A stretch of 64,000 nucleotides of DNA from an uncultured Sulfitobacter sp. (lineage in GTDB: Bacteria > Pseudomonadota > Alphaproteobacteria > Rhodobacterales > Rhodobacteraceae), in NCBI GenBank assembly GCA_937138475.1, contig CAKZPD010000014.1, positions 25,948 through 89,947 on the forward strand, written 5' to 3'. Positions 16,671-26,130 of the stretch are shown one piece after another. Both the position numbers and the translations under genes were made by a program. The notes under the pieces are model-generated. The model was not told the origin of the DNA, made no database searches, and saw nothing but the letters and a program-made list of their open reading frames with translations. Within the stretch, counting starts at the first letter, position 1, and the number at the start of each line of letters is the position of its first letter.

Positions 16671-18548
16671 ATGACCGATTCGCCGCCGCCATCCCCGTCT
16701 GATCCGCCCCAGGGTCACGAGGTCATTCAAAGCTATCTGCGTCTGCTTGATGGCTCTCCTGGGGTGTATCGAATGTTGGATCGCGAAAGCCGGGTTCTAT
16801 ACGTCGGCAAAGCGCGCAACCTGCGGGCGCGGGTGTCCAGCTATGCCCGGCCAACCGGCCACACGATGCGCATTTTGCGGATGATATCGAACACTGCGTC
16901 GATGATGTTTCTGACCACCAAGACGGAAACCGAGGCGCTGCTGCTTGAGCAAAACCTGATTAAGCAGCTCAAGCCCAAGTACAATGTGCTGCTGCGCGAC
17001 GACAAAAGCTTTCCCAATATTTTGGTTACAAACACGCAGGCCTATCCCCAGATAAAAAAGCACCGCGGGGCCAAGACAGAAAAGGGCAGCTATTATGGCC
17101 CATTTGCCTCGGCCCGTGCGGTGAACCGCACGCTTCATCAGCTTCAGCGTGTATTTCTGCTGCGTGACTGCACGGATAGCGTGTTTGAGGGGCGCACAAG
17201 ACCGTGTTTGCAGTATCAGATCAAACGTTGCTCGGGCCCTTGCGTGGGAAAGATTTCCAAGGCGGATTACGACCAGACGGTTGCAGACGCGGAAAAGTTC
17301 CTGTCAGGGAAAACCACCAGCATTCAGGCCCGGCTGGCCAAGGATATGGCCGCCGCATCCGAGGCAATGGAATATGAACGCGCCGCTGCCCTGCGGGATC
17401 GGATCAACGCCCTGACCCAGGTTCAAACCGCGCAGGGGATCAACCCAAAGGGCGTGGCCGACGCCGATCTTATCGCGCTGCACCTTGAGAACGGGCAGGC
17501 CTGCGTTCAGGTGTTTTTCATTCGGGCCAATCAATTCTGGGGCAACCGCGATTATTACCCGCGCGTTGGCCCCGATGTTGATCAGGCCGAGGTTCTCGAA
17601 GCGTTCATGGGACAGTTCTATGACAGCAAGGAACCGGCGCCGCTGATCTTGTTGTCCAATGCCATCGACAACCCCGACCTGATGGCCGATGCGCTGTCCG
17701 GCAAGCTGGGGCGCAAGGTGACGCTGACTGTGCCGCAGCGCGGCGAAAAAGCCGAGCTGATCGACAATGCGCTGCGCAATGCCCGCGAATCTTTGGCCCG
17801 CAAGATGGCCGAAAGCGCCTCGCAGATGCGGCTGCTTCAGGGGGTGGCCCAGGCGTTTGATCTGCCGGCGCCGCCCGCCCGAATAGAGGTCTATGACAAC
17901 TCGCATATCCAAGGGGCCTTTGCCGTTGGCGCAATGATCGTTGCCGGCCCGGATGGTTTCATGAAAAACCAGTATCGCAAGTTCAACATCCGCGGGGCCG
18001 AGCTGACGCCAGGTGATGATTTTGGCATGATGAAAGAGGTTCTGTCCCGGCGGTTCCTGCGTCTGACCAAAGAAGACCCAGACCGCAGCCTTGGCCTTTG
18101 GCCAGATTTGTTGTTGATTGATGGCGGGGCCGGTCAGGTCAGCGCGGTGCGCACCATCATGCAGGCCCATGGGGTTGGTGATATCCCGATGATCGGGGTC
18201 GCCAAGGGCATCGACCGCGACGCCGGAAAGGAAGAATTCCACAAGACCGGCGCGCCGGCTTTTGCCCTGCGGCACAACGACCCGGTGCTCTATTATATCC
18301 AGCGTTTGCGCGACGAGGCGCATCGCTTTGCCATCGGCACCCATCGCGCCAAGCGGAGCAAAGCCATAGGGGCCACGCCTCTCGATGATGTTCCCGGCGT
18401 CGGAAGCGCCCGAAAACGCGCGCTTTTGGCGCATTTTGGGTCGGCCAAGGCGGTCTCGCGGGCCAATCTTGCCGATCTCAAGGCGGTGACCGGGGTCTCG
18501 GCGGCATTGGCACAGGTGATTTATGACTATTTCCATGAAAACGGCTAG
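16671..18548 (+). CDS. uvrC: Excinuclease ABC subunit C
   Basis: Makes both incisions in nucleotide excision repair with UvrAB. The 625 residues show the GIY-YIG nuclease near the N terminus (SPGVYRMLDRESRVLYVGKA), a UvrB-binding UVR region (AAASEAMEYERAAALRDRI), the RNase H-like second nuclease (IEVYDNSHIQGAFAVG; DLLLIDGGAGQVSAV) and C-terminal helix-hairpin-helix motifs (DDVPGVGSARKRALLAHFG). The ATG at 16671 is preferred because upstream in-frame sequence lacks family similarity. pgsA follows after 57 bp. Confidence 0.96.
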   Translation: MTDSPPPSPSDPPQGHEVIQSYLRLLDGSPGVYRMLDRESRVLYVGKARNLRARVSSYARPTGHTMRILRMISNTASMMFLTTKTETEALLLEQNLIKQLKPKYNVLLRDDKSFPNILVTNTQAYPQIKKHRGAKTEKGSYYGPFASARAVNRTLHQLQRVFLLRDCTDSVFEGRTRPCLQYQIKRCSGPCVGKISKADYDQTVADAEKFLSGKTTSIQARLAKDMAAASEAMEYERAAALRDRINALTQVQTAQGINPKGVADADLIALHLENGQACVQVFFIRANQFWGNRDYYPRVGPDVDQAEVLEAFMGQFYDSKEPAPLILLSNAIDNPDLMADALSGKLGRKVTLTVPQRGEKAELIDNALRNARESLARKMAESASQMRLLQGVAQAFDLPAPPARIEVYDNSHIQGAFAVGAMIVAGPDGFMKNQYRKFNIRGAELTPGDDFGMMKEVLSRRFLRLTKEDPDRSLGLWPDLLLIDGGAGQVSAVRTIMQAHGVGDIPMIGVAKGIDRDAGKEEFHKTGAPAFALRHNDPVLYYIQRLRDEAHRFAIGTHRAKRSKAIGATPLDDVPGVGSARKRALLAHFGSAKAVSRANLADLKAVTGVSAALAQVIYDYFHENG

Positions 18549-18560
18549 ACCGGTCATGCC

Positions 18561-18572
18561 AAATGCGCATTT
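18561..18572. other. 12-bp perfect palindrome between uvrC and pgsA
   Basis: AAATGCGCATTT is self-complementary, 12 bp after the uvrC stop and 33 bp before pgsA. Role unknown; it could be a small regulator half-site pair or chance. Confidence 0.3.
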
Positions 18573-18605
18573 ACCTTGCCCGCCGCTTCAGGATAGACAA
18601 AGCCT

Positions 18606-19274
18606 ATGCGCATGAGCTTGCCAAATCTTCTGACTGTGTTGCGTCTGCTGGCCGCCCCGATGGTGGCCATCATGTTCCTGTATTTTACCCGCCCCTACGC
18701 CGACTGGTTTGCCTTGGTGCTGTTCGTGTTGGCGGCTGTCACCGACTGGTTCGACGGATATCTGGCACGGGCCTGGCGCCAGGAAAGCAAGCTGGGCGCC
18801 ATGTTGGATCCGATTGCCGACAAAGCCATGGTGGTGATCGCATTGATGGTCATCATCGGGTTTTCCAGCTGGTCGGCTTGGCTGGTGCTGCCGGCCACCG
18901 TCATCTTGTTCCGCGAGGTGTTCGTTTCAGGCCTGCGCGAATATCTGGGCGCCACCGCCGGCACCCTCCGGGTTACCCGGCTGGCAAAATGGAAAACCAT
19001 GCTGCAAATGGTGGCAATCGCGGTGCTCTTTTCCCAAGGCGTCTTCGAACATTATCTGGTCATCTCGGCCTTTGGCATGGATCAACCCATGGTGAACGAA
19101 ATCTTTGCCGGCCTGCAACCCGATCTGCAAGGGTTGCGCTGGAAACAGCAGGCGATGGTTTGGGCCGGGCACATCGGGCATGTGTTGCTGTGGCTTGCGG
19201 CGGCTTTGACCTTGATCACAGGCGTTGATTACTTTGTCAAAGCCCTGCCGCATCTAAAGGATGACCAAAGATGA
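18606..19274 (+). CDS. pgsA: CDP-diacylglycerol--glycerol-3-phosphate 3-phosphatidyltransferase
   Basis: Makes phosphatidylglycerol-phosphate in the inner membrane, the committed step of phosphatidylglycerol synthesis. The 222 residues contain the CDP-alcohol phosphotransferase motif DWFDGYLARAWRQ followed by GAMLDPIADKAM, with all aspartates present, plus several membrane helices. It overlaps moaD by 4 bp. The uvrC-pgsA-moaD-moaE order is a common alphaproteobacterial arrangement. Confidence 0.95.
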   Translation: MRMSLPNLLTVLRLLAAPMVAIMFLYFTRPYADWFALVLFVLAAVTDWFDGYLARAWRQESKLGAMLDPIADKAMVVIALMVIIGFSSWSAWLVLPATVILFREVFVSGLREYLGATAGTLRVTRLAKWKTMLQMVAIAVLFSQGVFEHYLVISAFGMDQPMVNEIFAGLQPDLQGLRWKQQAMVWAGHIGHVLLWLAAALTLITGVDYFVKALPHLKDDQR

Positions 19275-19516
19275 ATGTGCTCTATTTCGCCTGGGTTCGG
19301 GAACGTATCGGGCTGCCGCGCGAAACAATCGAAACCTCGGCGCCTACCCCGCGCGCCCTCATCGAAGAACTGCGCAGCAAAGATCCGCGCTATGCGGCGG
19401 CCTTTGCCGATCTCGCGGCGCTCCGGGTGGCGCTGGATCAGGAACTGGCCGATTTCGACGCACCCCTGAAAGGCGTCAAAGAGCTGGCGTTCTTTCCGCC
19501 AATGACCGGCGGCTGA
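19271..19516 (+). CDS. moaD: Molybdopterin synthase small subunit MoaD
   Basis: Ubiquitin-like sulfur carrier of 81 residues that donates thiocarboxylate sulfur to cyclic pyranopterin monophosphate. The essential C-terminal Gly-Gly is present (FFPPMTGG). It overlaps pgsA by ATGA and precedes moaE by 4 bp, so the two synthase subunits are made together. Confidence 0.94.
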   Translation: MNVLYFAWVRERIGLPRETIETSAPTPRALIEELRSKDPRYAAAFADLAALRVALDQELADFDAPLKGVKELAFFPPMTGG

Positions 19517-19520
19517 CCCC

Positions 19521-19973
19521 ATGCAAATTCTCCTCCAGGAACCCAGTTTTGACGCCGGCGCCTTGCTGAACGCCTTTACGGCTGGGGCGGGCAATATCGG
19601 CGCGGTGGTCAGCTTCACTGGCGTGGTGCGCGATCACCCGCAAACGCCCCTGACCGCAATGGAGATCGAACATTATCCAGGCATGACCGAGCGCGCGCTC
19701 GAAGAAATTGCCAAATCCGCGGCTCAGCGCTGGTCACTGGGCGATGTGCTGGTCGTCCATCGCTTTGGCCGCCTCACGCCGGGCGAACAAATCATGATGG
19801 TCGCCGCCGCCGCCCCGCACCGACGCGACGCCTTCGACGCCGCTGATTTCCTGATGGACTACCTCAAATCCCGCGCGCCCTTCTGGAAACGCGAAATCAC
19901 GGCGCAGGGCCCGCAATGGGTCCAGGCCAACCCCCAGGACGAAGACGCGCTGGCCCGCTGGTCCAAAGACTGA
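19521..19973 (+). CDS. moaE: Molybdopterin synthase catalytic subunit MoaE
   Basis: Large subunit of molybdopterin synthase, 150 residues. The family signatures GAVVSFTGVVRDH, MEIEHYPGMTE, VVHRFGRLTPGEQIM and the lysine-containing PFWKREI active-site segment are present. It acts with MoaD in the cytoplasm. A copy of the dispersed 3'-end repeat begins 5 bp after its stop. Confidence 0.95.
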   Translation: MQILLQEPSFDAGALLNAFTAGAGNIGAVVSFTGVVRDHPQTPLTAMEIEHYPGMTERALEEIAKSAAQRWSLGDVLVVHRFGRLTPGEQIMMVAAAAPHRRDAFDAADFLMDYLKSRAPFWKREITAQGPQWVQANPQDEDALARWSKD

Positions 19974-19978
19974 CGCCC

Positions 19979-20013
19979 TTCTTTTGTTCTTAAATATCCC
20001 CGCCGGAGGCTCC
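19979..20013 (-). repeat. Dispersed gene-end repeat, copy 1 (AA type)
   Basis: Read on the minus strand: a GC block CCTCCGGCGGGG, then ATATTT, AA, and GAACAAAAGAA. It lies between moaE (5 bp after its stop) and the converging small gene at 20063. The reverse reading abuts the moaE stop just as copy 4 abuts the dehalogenase stop. Confidence 0.8.
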
Positions 20014-20062
20014 AACCCTCGGCGCCAATCCCCGCCGCCGGCCCTCGGCCACAGCGCGCCGT

Positions 20063-20389
20063 TCAGGCCTTGCCCTGTTTGGCGATATAATCGCGCATCT
20101 CATCGGCTTCATGGCGGGCCTCGCGAATGCCTTCCATCGCAGCGCGCAGCTCGGCCTCGGTCTGGTTCAGCTGATTGGTCAATTCGGCCTCGCGTTGCTC
20201 AAGATAGCTGATCGCCTGATCGCGGGTCTCTTCCGCTTCATGCAGCTCCTGGCTCATCCGGTCCAGATCCGCGACATCCCCTGCCGCAACGCGGGTGAAC
20301 CGGTGCAACAGCCAGTTGGCGAACCAACCCAGGCAAAAAGCAATGAACAACACGATCGCGGTTGCAATGACAAACTCAGTTCTGCTCAT
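20063..20389 (-). CDS. Small membrane-anchored coiled-coil protein
   Basis: A 108-residue protein starting MSRTEFVIATAIVLFIAFCLGWFAN. One N-terminal transmembrane helix at about 5-25 is followed by a charged, heptad-like region rich in Glu, Arg and Ala to the end. The start lies within the last 14 bp of the upstream ompA-family gene, so expression is coupled. The layout resembles YhcB/ZapG-like anchored coiled coils, but I cannot assign a function. Confidence 0.75.
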   Translation of the reverse strand: MSRTEFVIATAIVLFIAFCLGWFANWLLHRFTRVAAGDVADLDRMSQELHEAEETRDQAISYLEQREAELTNQLNQTEAELRAAMEGIREARHEADEMRDYIAKQGKA

Positions 20390-22238
20390 CGCTTGGTCCT
20401 TCCAGGGTTGGGGCGGCATCGGCGCTGGGGCCTTGCGGGCGGATCAGATGAAATTCAATGCGGCGATTTGCTTCGCGGCCCGCTTCGGTGCCATTGTCGG
20501 CGATTGGTCGCGCCTCGCCAAAGCCGCGCGCCACAAAGCTGCCGGTCAAGACCCGGCGGGCCCGCAGTTCATTCAGAACCGATTGCGCCCGGGTCTGGCT
20601 CAGCGCTTGGTTCATTTCCTCGCGGCCCTGGCTGTCGGTGTGGCCTTGAATCTCCAGCGGGATATCGGCGCACTCTTTCAACACCGTGGCAATGGCATCC
20701 ATGGTGGGCAGGGCGCTGGCGTCGATGGTGGCGCTTCCGGGTTCGAAATTGATCTTGCCCTGTGCCAGAATATCGCCGATCTGCCGCACACACTCTTCGG
20801 GGGTGGGCAGGTTGGCCACAGGGTCCAGCGCTTCTTTATAACGCACGTTGATCTCAAATTGCCCGGCATCCCCCAGACCATCGGCCAGCATCCGCGCGAT
20901 ATCGGCATTGGCGTCGGGGTTGCCGGTGCTGCCGGAAATGATCAGTTGATCCGGCGTCACGGTCAGCGCGCCATTTGACAGATTGGCCAACGCGTCCAGA
21001 CCGCTTAGAACCCGTGGCCCCCAATCGGCGGGTAAATCCGGCACGATGCGGGCGGCCATATAAACCTGCGCCGATCCAAAGCGCGCCTGGGCAAAGCTTT
21101 CGACCAGATTGCGCAACGGCTCATCCGTGATGCGTCCGCGCAATTGCACCTGCCCCTCGGGGCTTAGGGTGGCAATGAATTCGGGGGGGCCGGCCTCGCT
21201 GGTGTTTTCGGGGGCGGGCAGGCTGGCATGCAGGGCAAAGACCTCGGGCAGGTTGGTTTCCAGCTCTCCGACGATGCGGTCAAAATCGGCCTGCGGGGTG
21301 CCTGGGGCGGCCACAAGGGTCAGATCGGCGTCCGAAAACGTGACCGACCCTGCACCCAACTGGCGCAAGGCGCCAATGGCGACTTCGGCGGCCTCGGGCC
21401 ATTTGGGGCTGGGCACGCCCATGCCCAATGTGCAGCGGCTTTGGGCATCGGCGCCGGCGTTCTTGGCGGCATTCAAGATCCGGGCCTGCCCTTCCGGGGT
21501 GCTGGCCGTGCAGGCATCAAATCGCGCGCCGGCGTCATCGATCACAAAGCGCAGCGTAAAGGGGGTGATCACCGGACGCGGTGCCTTGATGGCCAGCGCC
21601 ACAGTCAATCCCGGCGGCGCATTGCGCATCAGGCGGCTTTCGATCTTTCGCTTGGCCTCGGCGCTTTTGGCAATGGATTGAATAGACACGCGGCCGGCGC
21701 CCACCGACACTTTGGCCCGTGGCAGATCACGAATCGCCGCCAAGGCAAAGGTCATCGCATCGTCCCATCCTGCGGGGGCGGCATAATCGGCGACCTCAAG
21801 CAGATCGGTAACGGTGCCGGGGCTGATTCGCTCAAAACTGTCCAAAAGCGCTTTGCGGTCGGTGCTTTGCGGGATCAAGCCGATCACCGATAACCCGCCG
21901 GTGTTGCGCAATATTTCAGCCGAGAACCGCGGCGCGGCCAAGGCGGCCACCGCCTGAACGTCCATTTCATCAATGACCCGGGCGGCATCCACCACCGATC
22001 CCGCAACGGTCAGCGCTTGAAACCGCGTGGCCTCGGTCGGGGCGGTGCCGCTCAGCGTGACTTTCAGCCCATCGGCCTGCACCTCGGCCCAGCCCAGGGT
22101 CTTGTCATCCAGCGCCTCGCGCACCGAAATCTCCGACAGATCCTCAACCACCGCGACCGATGCGTTGGCCGCCAAAAGGGCAAGGCCCGCCGCCAAAGCA
22201 AAAGTCAGGCCAATGATGATCGATATGGGAACGCGCAT
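20376..22238 (-). CDS. OmpA-family protein with BON-like repeats
   Basis: A 620-residue envelope protein. The N terminus MRVPISIIIGLTFALAAGLALLAANA is a signal or anchor helix, placing the rest in the periplasm. The middle holds several BON-like modules of about 70 residues. The C-terminal OmpA/peptidoglycan-binding domain has the classic QGHTDSQGREEMNQALSQTRA motif, then a GFGEARPIADNGT segment. It probably links peptidoglycan to the membrane. The start at 22236-22238 avoids about 20 non-hydrophobic upstream residues. It is co-translated with the coiled-coil gene. Confidence 0.85.
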   Translation of the reverse strand: MRVPISIIIGLTFALAAGLALLAANASVAVVEDLSEISVREALDDKTLGWAEVQADGLKVTLSGTAPTEATRFQALTVAGSVVDAARVIDEMDVQAVAALAAPRFSAEILRNTGGLSVIGLIPQSTDRKALLDSFERISPGTVTDLLEVADYAAPAGWDDAMTFALAAIRDLPRAKVSVGAGRVSIQSIAKSAEAKRKIESRLMRNAPPGLTVALAIKAPRPVITPFTLRFVIDDAGARFDACTASTPEGQARILNAAKNAGADAQSRCTLGMGVPSPKWPEAAEVAIGALRQLGAGSVTFSDADLTLVAAPGTPQADFDRIVGELETNLPEVFALHASLPAPENTSEAGPPEFIATLSPEGQVQLRGRITDEPLRNLVESFAQARFGSAQVYMAARIVPDLPADWGPRVLSGLDALANLSNGALTVTPDQLIISGSTGNPDANADIARMLADGLGDAGQFEINVRYKEALDPVANLPTPEECVRQIGDILAQGKINFEPGSATIDASALPTMDAIATVLKECADIPLEIQGHTDSQGREEMNQALSQTRAQSVLNELRARRVLTGSFVARGFGEARPIADNGTEAGREANRRIEFHLIRPQGPSADAAPTLEGPSDEQN

Positions 22239-22298
22239 TGTGTTGCTTTGATTGTTAACCGTTGCAGCCCTGATACGCAAAGCCGCCGGCGGGATCAA

Positions 22299-23249
22299 TC
22301 ACAGCAGCAGGCTTGCCACAAAAAAGATCAGCACAATCAGGCCAGTGTCCCGGTTGGCGCGAAATAATCGCAGCAAAAGCGGGCCGTTATGGATATCAAG
22401 GCGGTGCAATTGCCACAGCATATGCGCCGCCATCGCCAATGGACCGCCCAGCGCGACCCAAAGGGCCTGGGCCGGCGCGGCCAGCCAGACCGCCACCGCC
22501 ATCAATCCGGCGCTGAGCCCGAGAAACAGCGCCAGCCAGCGGTGGGTGCGTGCGCCAAACAGCCGCGCGGTGGATTTCACCCCGATCAGCGCATCGTCTT
22601 CGGCGTCTTGATGGGCATAGATCGTGTCGTAAAACAGCGTCCAACAGATGCCAGCGGCATAAAGCACCACCGCCGGCCATTCAAGGCGGCCGCCATGGGC
22701 GGTAAAGGCCAGCAGGGCACCCCAGTTGAACGCCAGTCCCAGGAAAAGCTGCGGCCACCAGGTAAAGCGTTTGGCAAAAGGATAGACCGCCACGGGCAGC
22801 AGCGCCAAAATGCCCAAGGCGATGGCGGCCCCGTCAAAGCTGAGCAAAATACCAAAGGCGATCAACGCCTGTGCGCCCATCCAAAAGACCGCAGCGCGCA
22901 GGCTGACCTGACCGGCGGGGATCGGTCTTGAGCGCGTGCGCTCTACTTTTCCATCAATGTCGCGGTCGGTGATGTCATTCCAGGTGCAGCCGGCGCCGCG
23001 CATCAGCCACGCCCCGGCGGCACAGCCTGCCGCGATCCACAGGTCAAACCACCCGGCGCGTCCGTCGTTCAGCATCGCCAGCGCCAGCCCCCACCAGCAC
23101 GGCAAAAGCAACAGCCAGGTTCCAATCGGTCGATCGGCCCGCGACAGCCGCAGATAGGGGCGGGTGCGGGGCGGCGCCCAATGATCGACCCAGTTGCCTT
23201 TCGCCGCATCTGCGACTTGGCCGTCTGGTAATGGGGCGTGGTCTTGCAT
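22299..23249 (-). CDS. ubiA: 4-hydroxybenzoate octaprenyltransferase
   Basis: Prenylates 4-hydroxybenzoate in ubiquinone synthesis at the inner membrane. The 316 residues contain the two Asp-rich prenyl-diphosphate sites, NDITDRDID at about 91-99 and DTIYAHQDAEDD at about 208-219, among eight or nine helices. Its start is 25 bp from the divergent rsmE start, so promoters must overlap or lie inside the genes. Confidence 0.94.
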   Translation of the reverse strand: MQDHAPLPDGQVADAAKGNWVDHWAPPRTRPYLRLSRADRPIGTWLLLLPCWWGLALAMLNDGRAGWFDLWIAAGCAAGAWLMRGAGCTWNDITDRDIDGKVERTRSRPIPAGQVSLRAAVFWMGAQALIAFGILLSFDGAAIALGILALLPVAVYPFAKRFTWWPQLFLGLAFNWGALLAFTAHGGRLEWPAVVLYAAGICWTLFYDTIYAHQDAEDDALIGVKSTARLFGARTHRWLALFLGLSAGLMAVAVWLAAPAQALWVALGGPLAMAAHMLWQLHRLDIHNGPLLLRLFRANRDTGLIVLIFFVASLLL

Positions 23250-23274
23250 AAGTATGGGCCTCGGAGAGCAGGAA

Positions 23275-24006
23275 ATGACAGCAAAAATCAGGCTATTTGT
23301 AGAGCACCCTCTGGGGCAGGGGCAATCGGTTCCTTTGACAAAGGATCAGGCGCATTACCTTTTTGGGGTGATGCGGTTGGGGCCAGGCGATGGCGTGGCG
23401 CTTTTTAACGGGCGCGACGGCGAATGGGCGGCGCAGGTGGCGCAGGCCGGCAAACGCGCCGGGGTGCTGACGGTGCAGGGGCAAAGCCGCCCATTGTTGA
23501 TGCCGCCCGATCTGTGGCTGGTGTTTGCCCCGATCAAAAAGGCGCGCACGGATTTTATTGTCGAAAAGGCCACGGAAATGGGCGCGGCGCGGATCGTGCC
23601 GATGCAGACCGAATTCACCAATGCCGGCCGTGTTGCCCAGGATCGGTTGCAGGCCCATGCCGTCGAAGCCGCCGAACAATGTGGCGGCACCTTTGTCCCG
23701 CAGGTGGCGGATCTGGTGAAATTCGACCGCTTGATCCACGATTGGGATCCGGCGCGGCGCATCATGTTCTGCGACGAAACCCTTGCCGGGAAGCCCGGCG
23801 GTTTGCCGCAAACCGATGGTGGCCCCTGGGCGGTGTTCATCGGCCCCGAGGGGGGGTTTTCGGACAAAGAACGCCTGCGGTTGCGCGGGTTGGCCCATGC
23901 CCATGCTGTGGCGCTGGGCCCGCGTGTCTTGCGGGCCGATACGGCGGCGGTGGCGGCGTTGACCCTGTGGCAAAGCGCCTTGGGGGATTGGCGGGCAGAT
24001 GCCTAG
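23275..24006 (+). CDS. rsmE: 16S rRNA (uracil1498-N3)-methyltransferase
   Basis: SPOUT-class methyltransferase of 243 residues that modifies U1498 in the decoding centre. The C-terminal trefoil-knot motifs FIGPEGGFSDKE and ALGPRVLRADTAAVAAL are diagnostic; the N-terminal PUA-like region includes LTKDQAHYLFGVMRL. The start at 23275 follows GAGCAGGA. It overlaps the next gene by 8 bp. Confidence 0.94.
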   Translation: MTAKIRLFVEHPLGQGQSVPLTKDQAHYLFGVMRLGPGDGVALFNGRDGEWAAQVAQAGKRAGVLTVQGQSRPLLMPPDLWLVFAPIKKARTDFIVEKATEMGAARIVPMQTEFTNAGRVAQDRLQAHAVEAAEQCGGTFVPQVADLVKFDRLIHDWDPARRIMFCDETLAGKPGGLPQTDGGPWAVFIGPEGGFSDKERLRLRGLAHAHAVALGPRVLRADTAAVAALTLWQSALGDWRADA

Positions 24007-24547
24007 GCGTGCCGGTTTTATCCGCCCCGAGGCCATGGCCGAACTGCGCCGCTGGCGCGAGGCCCTGTGCGGCGCGGCGCTGGGGCTGGTCGGGCTGTGG
24101 TGGGTGCTGGGGCCGGGGGGGCTGATGATTTTGCCGGGCGGCGTTCTGGCGGCTGCTGGCGGGGCTTTGCTGTGGATCGGCGTGCAGCGCGGGCGCTTTC
24201 GGGTTGGCACGGGCGGTTTGGGAACCGTTCAGATAGACGAAGGTCAGATTGCCTATTTCGGGCCGCTGAGCGGGGGCACCCTGGCGGTGCAGGATCTGAC
24301 GCGCATCATCTTGGATCGCAGTGGTCATCCCGGCCATTGGCGGCTGGAACAGGCACAGGCGCCGGCGGTCATGGTGCCGGTAACGGCGGATGGGGCCGAA
24401 GGGTTGTTCGATGTTTTCGCCCAGCTGCCGGGGCTGTCGCTTGAGGGGATGCTGGCGGCGCTGCGTGATCCGCAGGGCGGCAATAAGGTGATCTGGAGCA
24501 AGGCCCCGCGCGCCGGGTTGCAGGAAATATCACGCGCCAAGCATTGA
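23999..24547 (+). CDS. Conserved membrane protein of unknown function
   Basis: A 182-residue protein. A basic N terminus (MPRRAGFIRPEAMAELRRWREAL) precedes two close hydrophobic segments at about 25-62, then a soluble C-terminal part of about 110 residues with beta-strand character. Translation is coupled to rsmE by an 8-bp overlap, and gshA starts 61 bp later. I do not recognise the family. Confidence 0.75.
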   Translation: MPRRAGFIRPEAMAELRRWREALCGAALGLVGLWWVLGPGGLMILPGGVLAAAGGALLWIGVQRGRFRVGTGGLGTVQIDEGQIAYFGPLSGGTLAVQDLTRIILDRSGHPGHWRLEQAQAPAVMVPVTADGAEGLFDVFAQLPGLSLEGMLAALRDPQGGNKVIWSKAPRAGLQEISRAKH

Positions 24548-24608
24548 CTTGCCTGCCGGAAGCTTACATGCCTCGGGTACGTAATGACCAGCAAGCGGAG
24601 CTGCCCCT

Positions 24609-25979
24609 ATGTCTATTCCTCAATCCGGCGGCGGCCCTATCGAACACCATGACCAGCTGGCGCAGTATCTGGCCGATGGTTGCAAGCCCAAGGCCGATTG
24701 GCGCATCGGCACCGAGCACGAAAAATTCGGCTTTTGCAAAGATACGCTGAAACCCCTGCCGTTTGAGGGGGCGCGCTCTATTGTGGCGGTGCTGGAGGGG
24801 CTGCGCGACCGCCATGGCTGGTCCGAGGTGCGCGAAGCCGGGCATCTGATCGGGCTGACCAAGGGGCTGGCCAATGTCTCGCTTGAGCCGGGCGGCGCGC
24901 TGGAGCTGTCGGGCGCCCCGCTTGAGACCATCCACGAGACCTGCGACGAGGTGAACCAGCACCTGCGCGAGGTCAAGGACATCGCCGATGCCATCGGCGT
25001 GGGGTTCATCGGCCTTGGGGCGGCCCCGATCTGGGGCCATGATGACATGCCGCTGATGCCCAAGGGGCGTTACAAGCTGATGAACGAATATATGACCAAG
25101 GTCGGGACGATGGGGCGGGTGATGATGCGCCGCACCTGCACGGTTCAGGTCAACCTGGATTTCGGGTCCGAGGCCGATATGGTCAAAAAGCTGCGCGTGG
25201 CGCTGGCGTTGCAGCCGATTGCCACGGCGCTGTTTGCCAATTCGCCGTTCTTTGAGGGCAAGCCAAATGGCCACAAATCCTGGCGGTCACGGGTGTGGCG
25301 CGATCTGGACCCGGCCCGCACCGGCATGTTGCCCTTTGTGTTCGAAGAGGGCATGGGCTTTGAACGCTGGGTTGACTATGCCCTGGATGTGCCGATGTAT
25401 TTTGTCTATCGCGACGGGGTCTATATCGACGCGCTGGGCATGTCGTTTCGGGACTTTTTGAAGGGCCAGCTGCCGGCGTTGCCGGGGGAGATGCCAACCC
25501 TGTCCGATTGGGCCGACCATCTGACCACCGCCTTTCCCGAGGCGCGGATCAAGAAATATATCGAAATGCGCGGCGCTGATGGTGGGCCATGGCGGCGGCT
25601 GTGCGCCTTGCCGGCGTTTTGGGTCGGGCTGTGTTATGATCAGGGGGCGCTGGATGCGGCCTGGGATATGGTCAAGGGCTGGGATGCGCAAACCCGCGAA
25701 GCGTTGCGGGTTGCTGCCTCGGTTGAGGGGCTGTCGGCGCAGGTCGGTTCGCTGAAGATGCTGGATCTGGCCCGCGAGGCCGTGGCGCTGAGCCAGGCGG
25801 GATTGCAAGCGCGCGCCCGCGCTGGCGCCGGCGGGCTGGTGCCGGACGAGACCCATTTCCTGAATGCCCTGCATGAAAGCATCGACAGCGGCCAGAGCCC
25901 TGCAGATGAATTGCTGGCCGCGTATCATGGTGAATGGGCGGGGGATTTGCAGCGGATCTATGCCGCGCATTCCTATTAG
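24609..25979 (+). CDS. gshA: Glutamate--cysteine ligase (plant/proteobacterial type)
   Basis: Catalyses the first step of glutathione synthesis. The 456 residues match the plant-like GshA class: WRIGTEHEKFGF at the N terminus, EPGGALELSGAPLETIH and MRRTCTVQVNLDF in the core, ALPAFWVGLCYD near the C terminus. It probably shares a transcript with rsmE and the membrane protein. A copy of the dispersed repeat follows 24 bp after the stop. Glutathione links it functionally to ggt at 52055. Confidence 0.95.
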   Translation: MSIPQSGGGPIEHHDQLAQYLADGCKPKADWRIGTEHEKFGFCKDTLKPLPFEGARSIVAVLEGLRDRHGWSEVREAGHLIGLTKGLANVSLEPGGALELSGAPLETIHETCDEVNQHLREVKDIADAIGVGFIGLGAAPIWGHDDMPLMPKGRYKLMNEYMTKVGTMGRVMMRRTCTVQVNLDFGSEADMVKKLRVALALQPIATALFANSPFFEGKPNGHKSWRSRVWRDLDPARTGMLPFVFEEGMGFERWVDYALDVPMYFVYRDGVYIDALGMSFRDFLKGQLPALPGEMPTLSDWADHLTTAFPEARIKKYIEMRGADGGPWRRLCALPAFWVGLCYDQGALDAAWDMVKGWDAQTREALRVAASVEGLSAQVGSLKMLDLAREAVALSQAGLQARARAGAGGLVPDETHFLNALHESIDSGQSPADELLAAYHGEWAGDLQRIYAAHSY

Positions 25980-26003
25980 GCCCAGGTGGGCGTGGCGGGG
26001 GCA

Positions 26004-26038
26004 GGAGCCTCCGGCGGGGATATTTTTGAACAAAAGAA
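26004..26038 (+). repeat. Dispersed gene-end repeat, copy 2 (TT type)
   Basis: CCTCCGGCGGGG, ATATTT, TT, GAACAAAAGAA on the plus strand, 24 bp after the gshA stop in the same orientation. The GC block can fold into a small stem-loop ahead of the T run, so a weak terminator role is possible. Confidence 0.8.
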
Positions 26039-26130
26039 TGACGCTGCGGCGCGGGCGGCGGCGGGGCCGTTTTGACCGGCGATTTCGTCTTGCAATGGCC
26101 GTGGGCAGTGGGTAGCGTTTTCCCGAGAAA

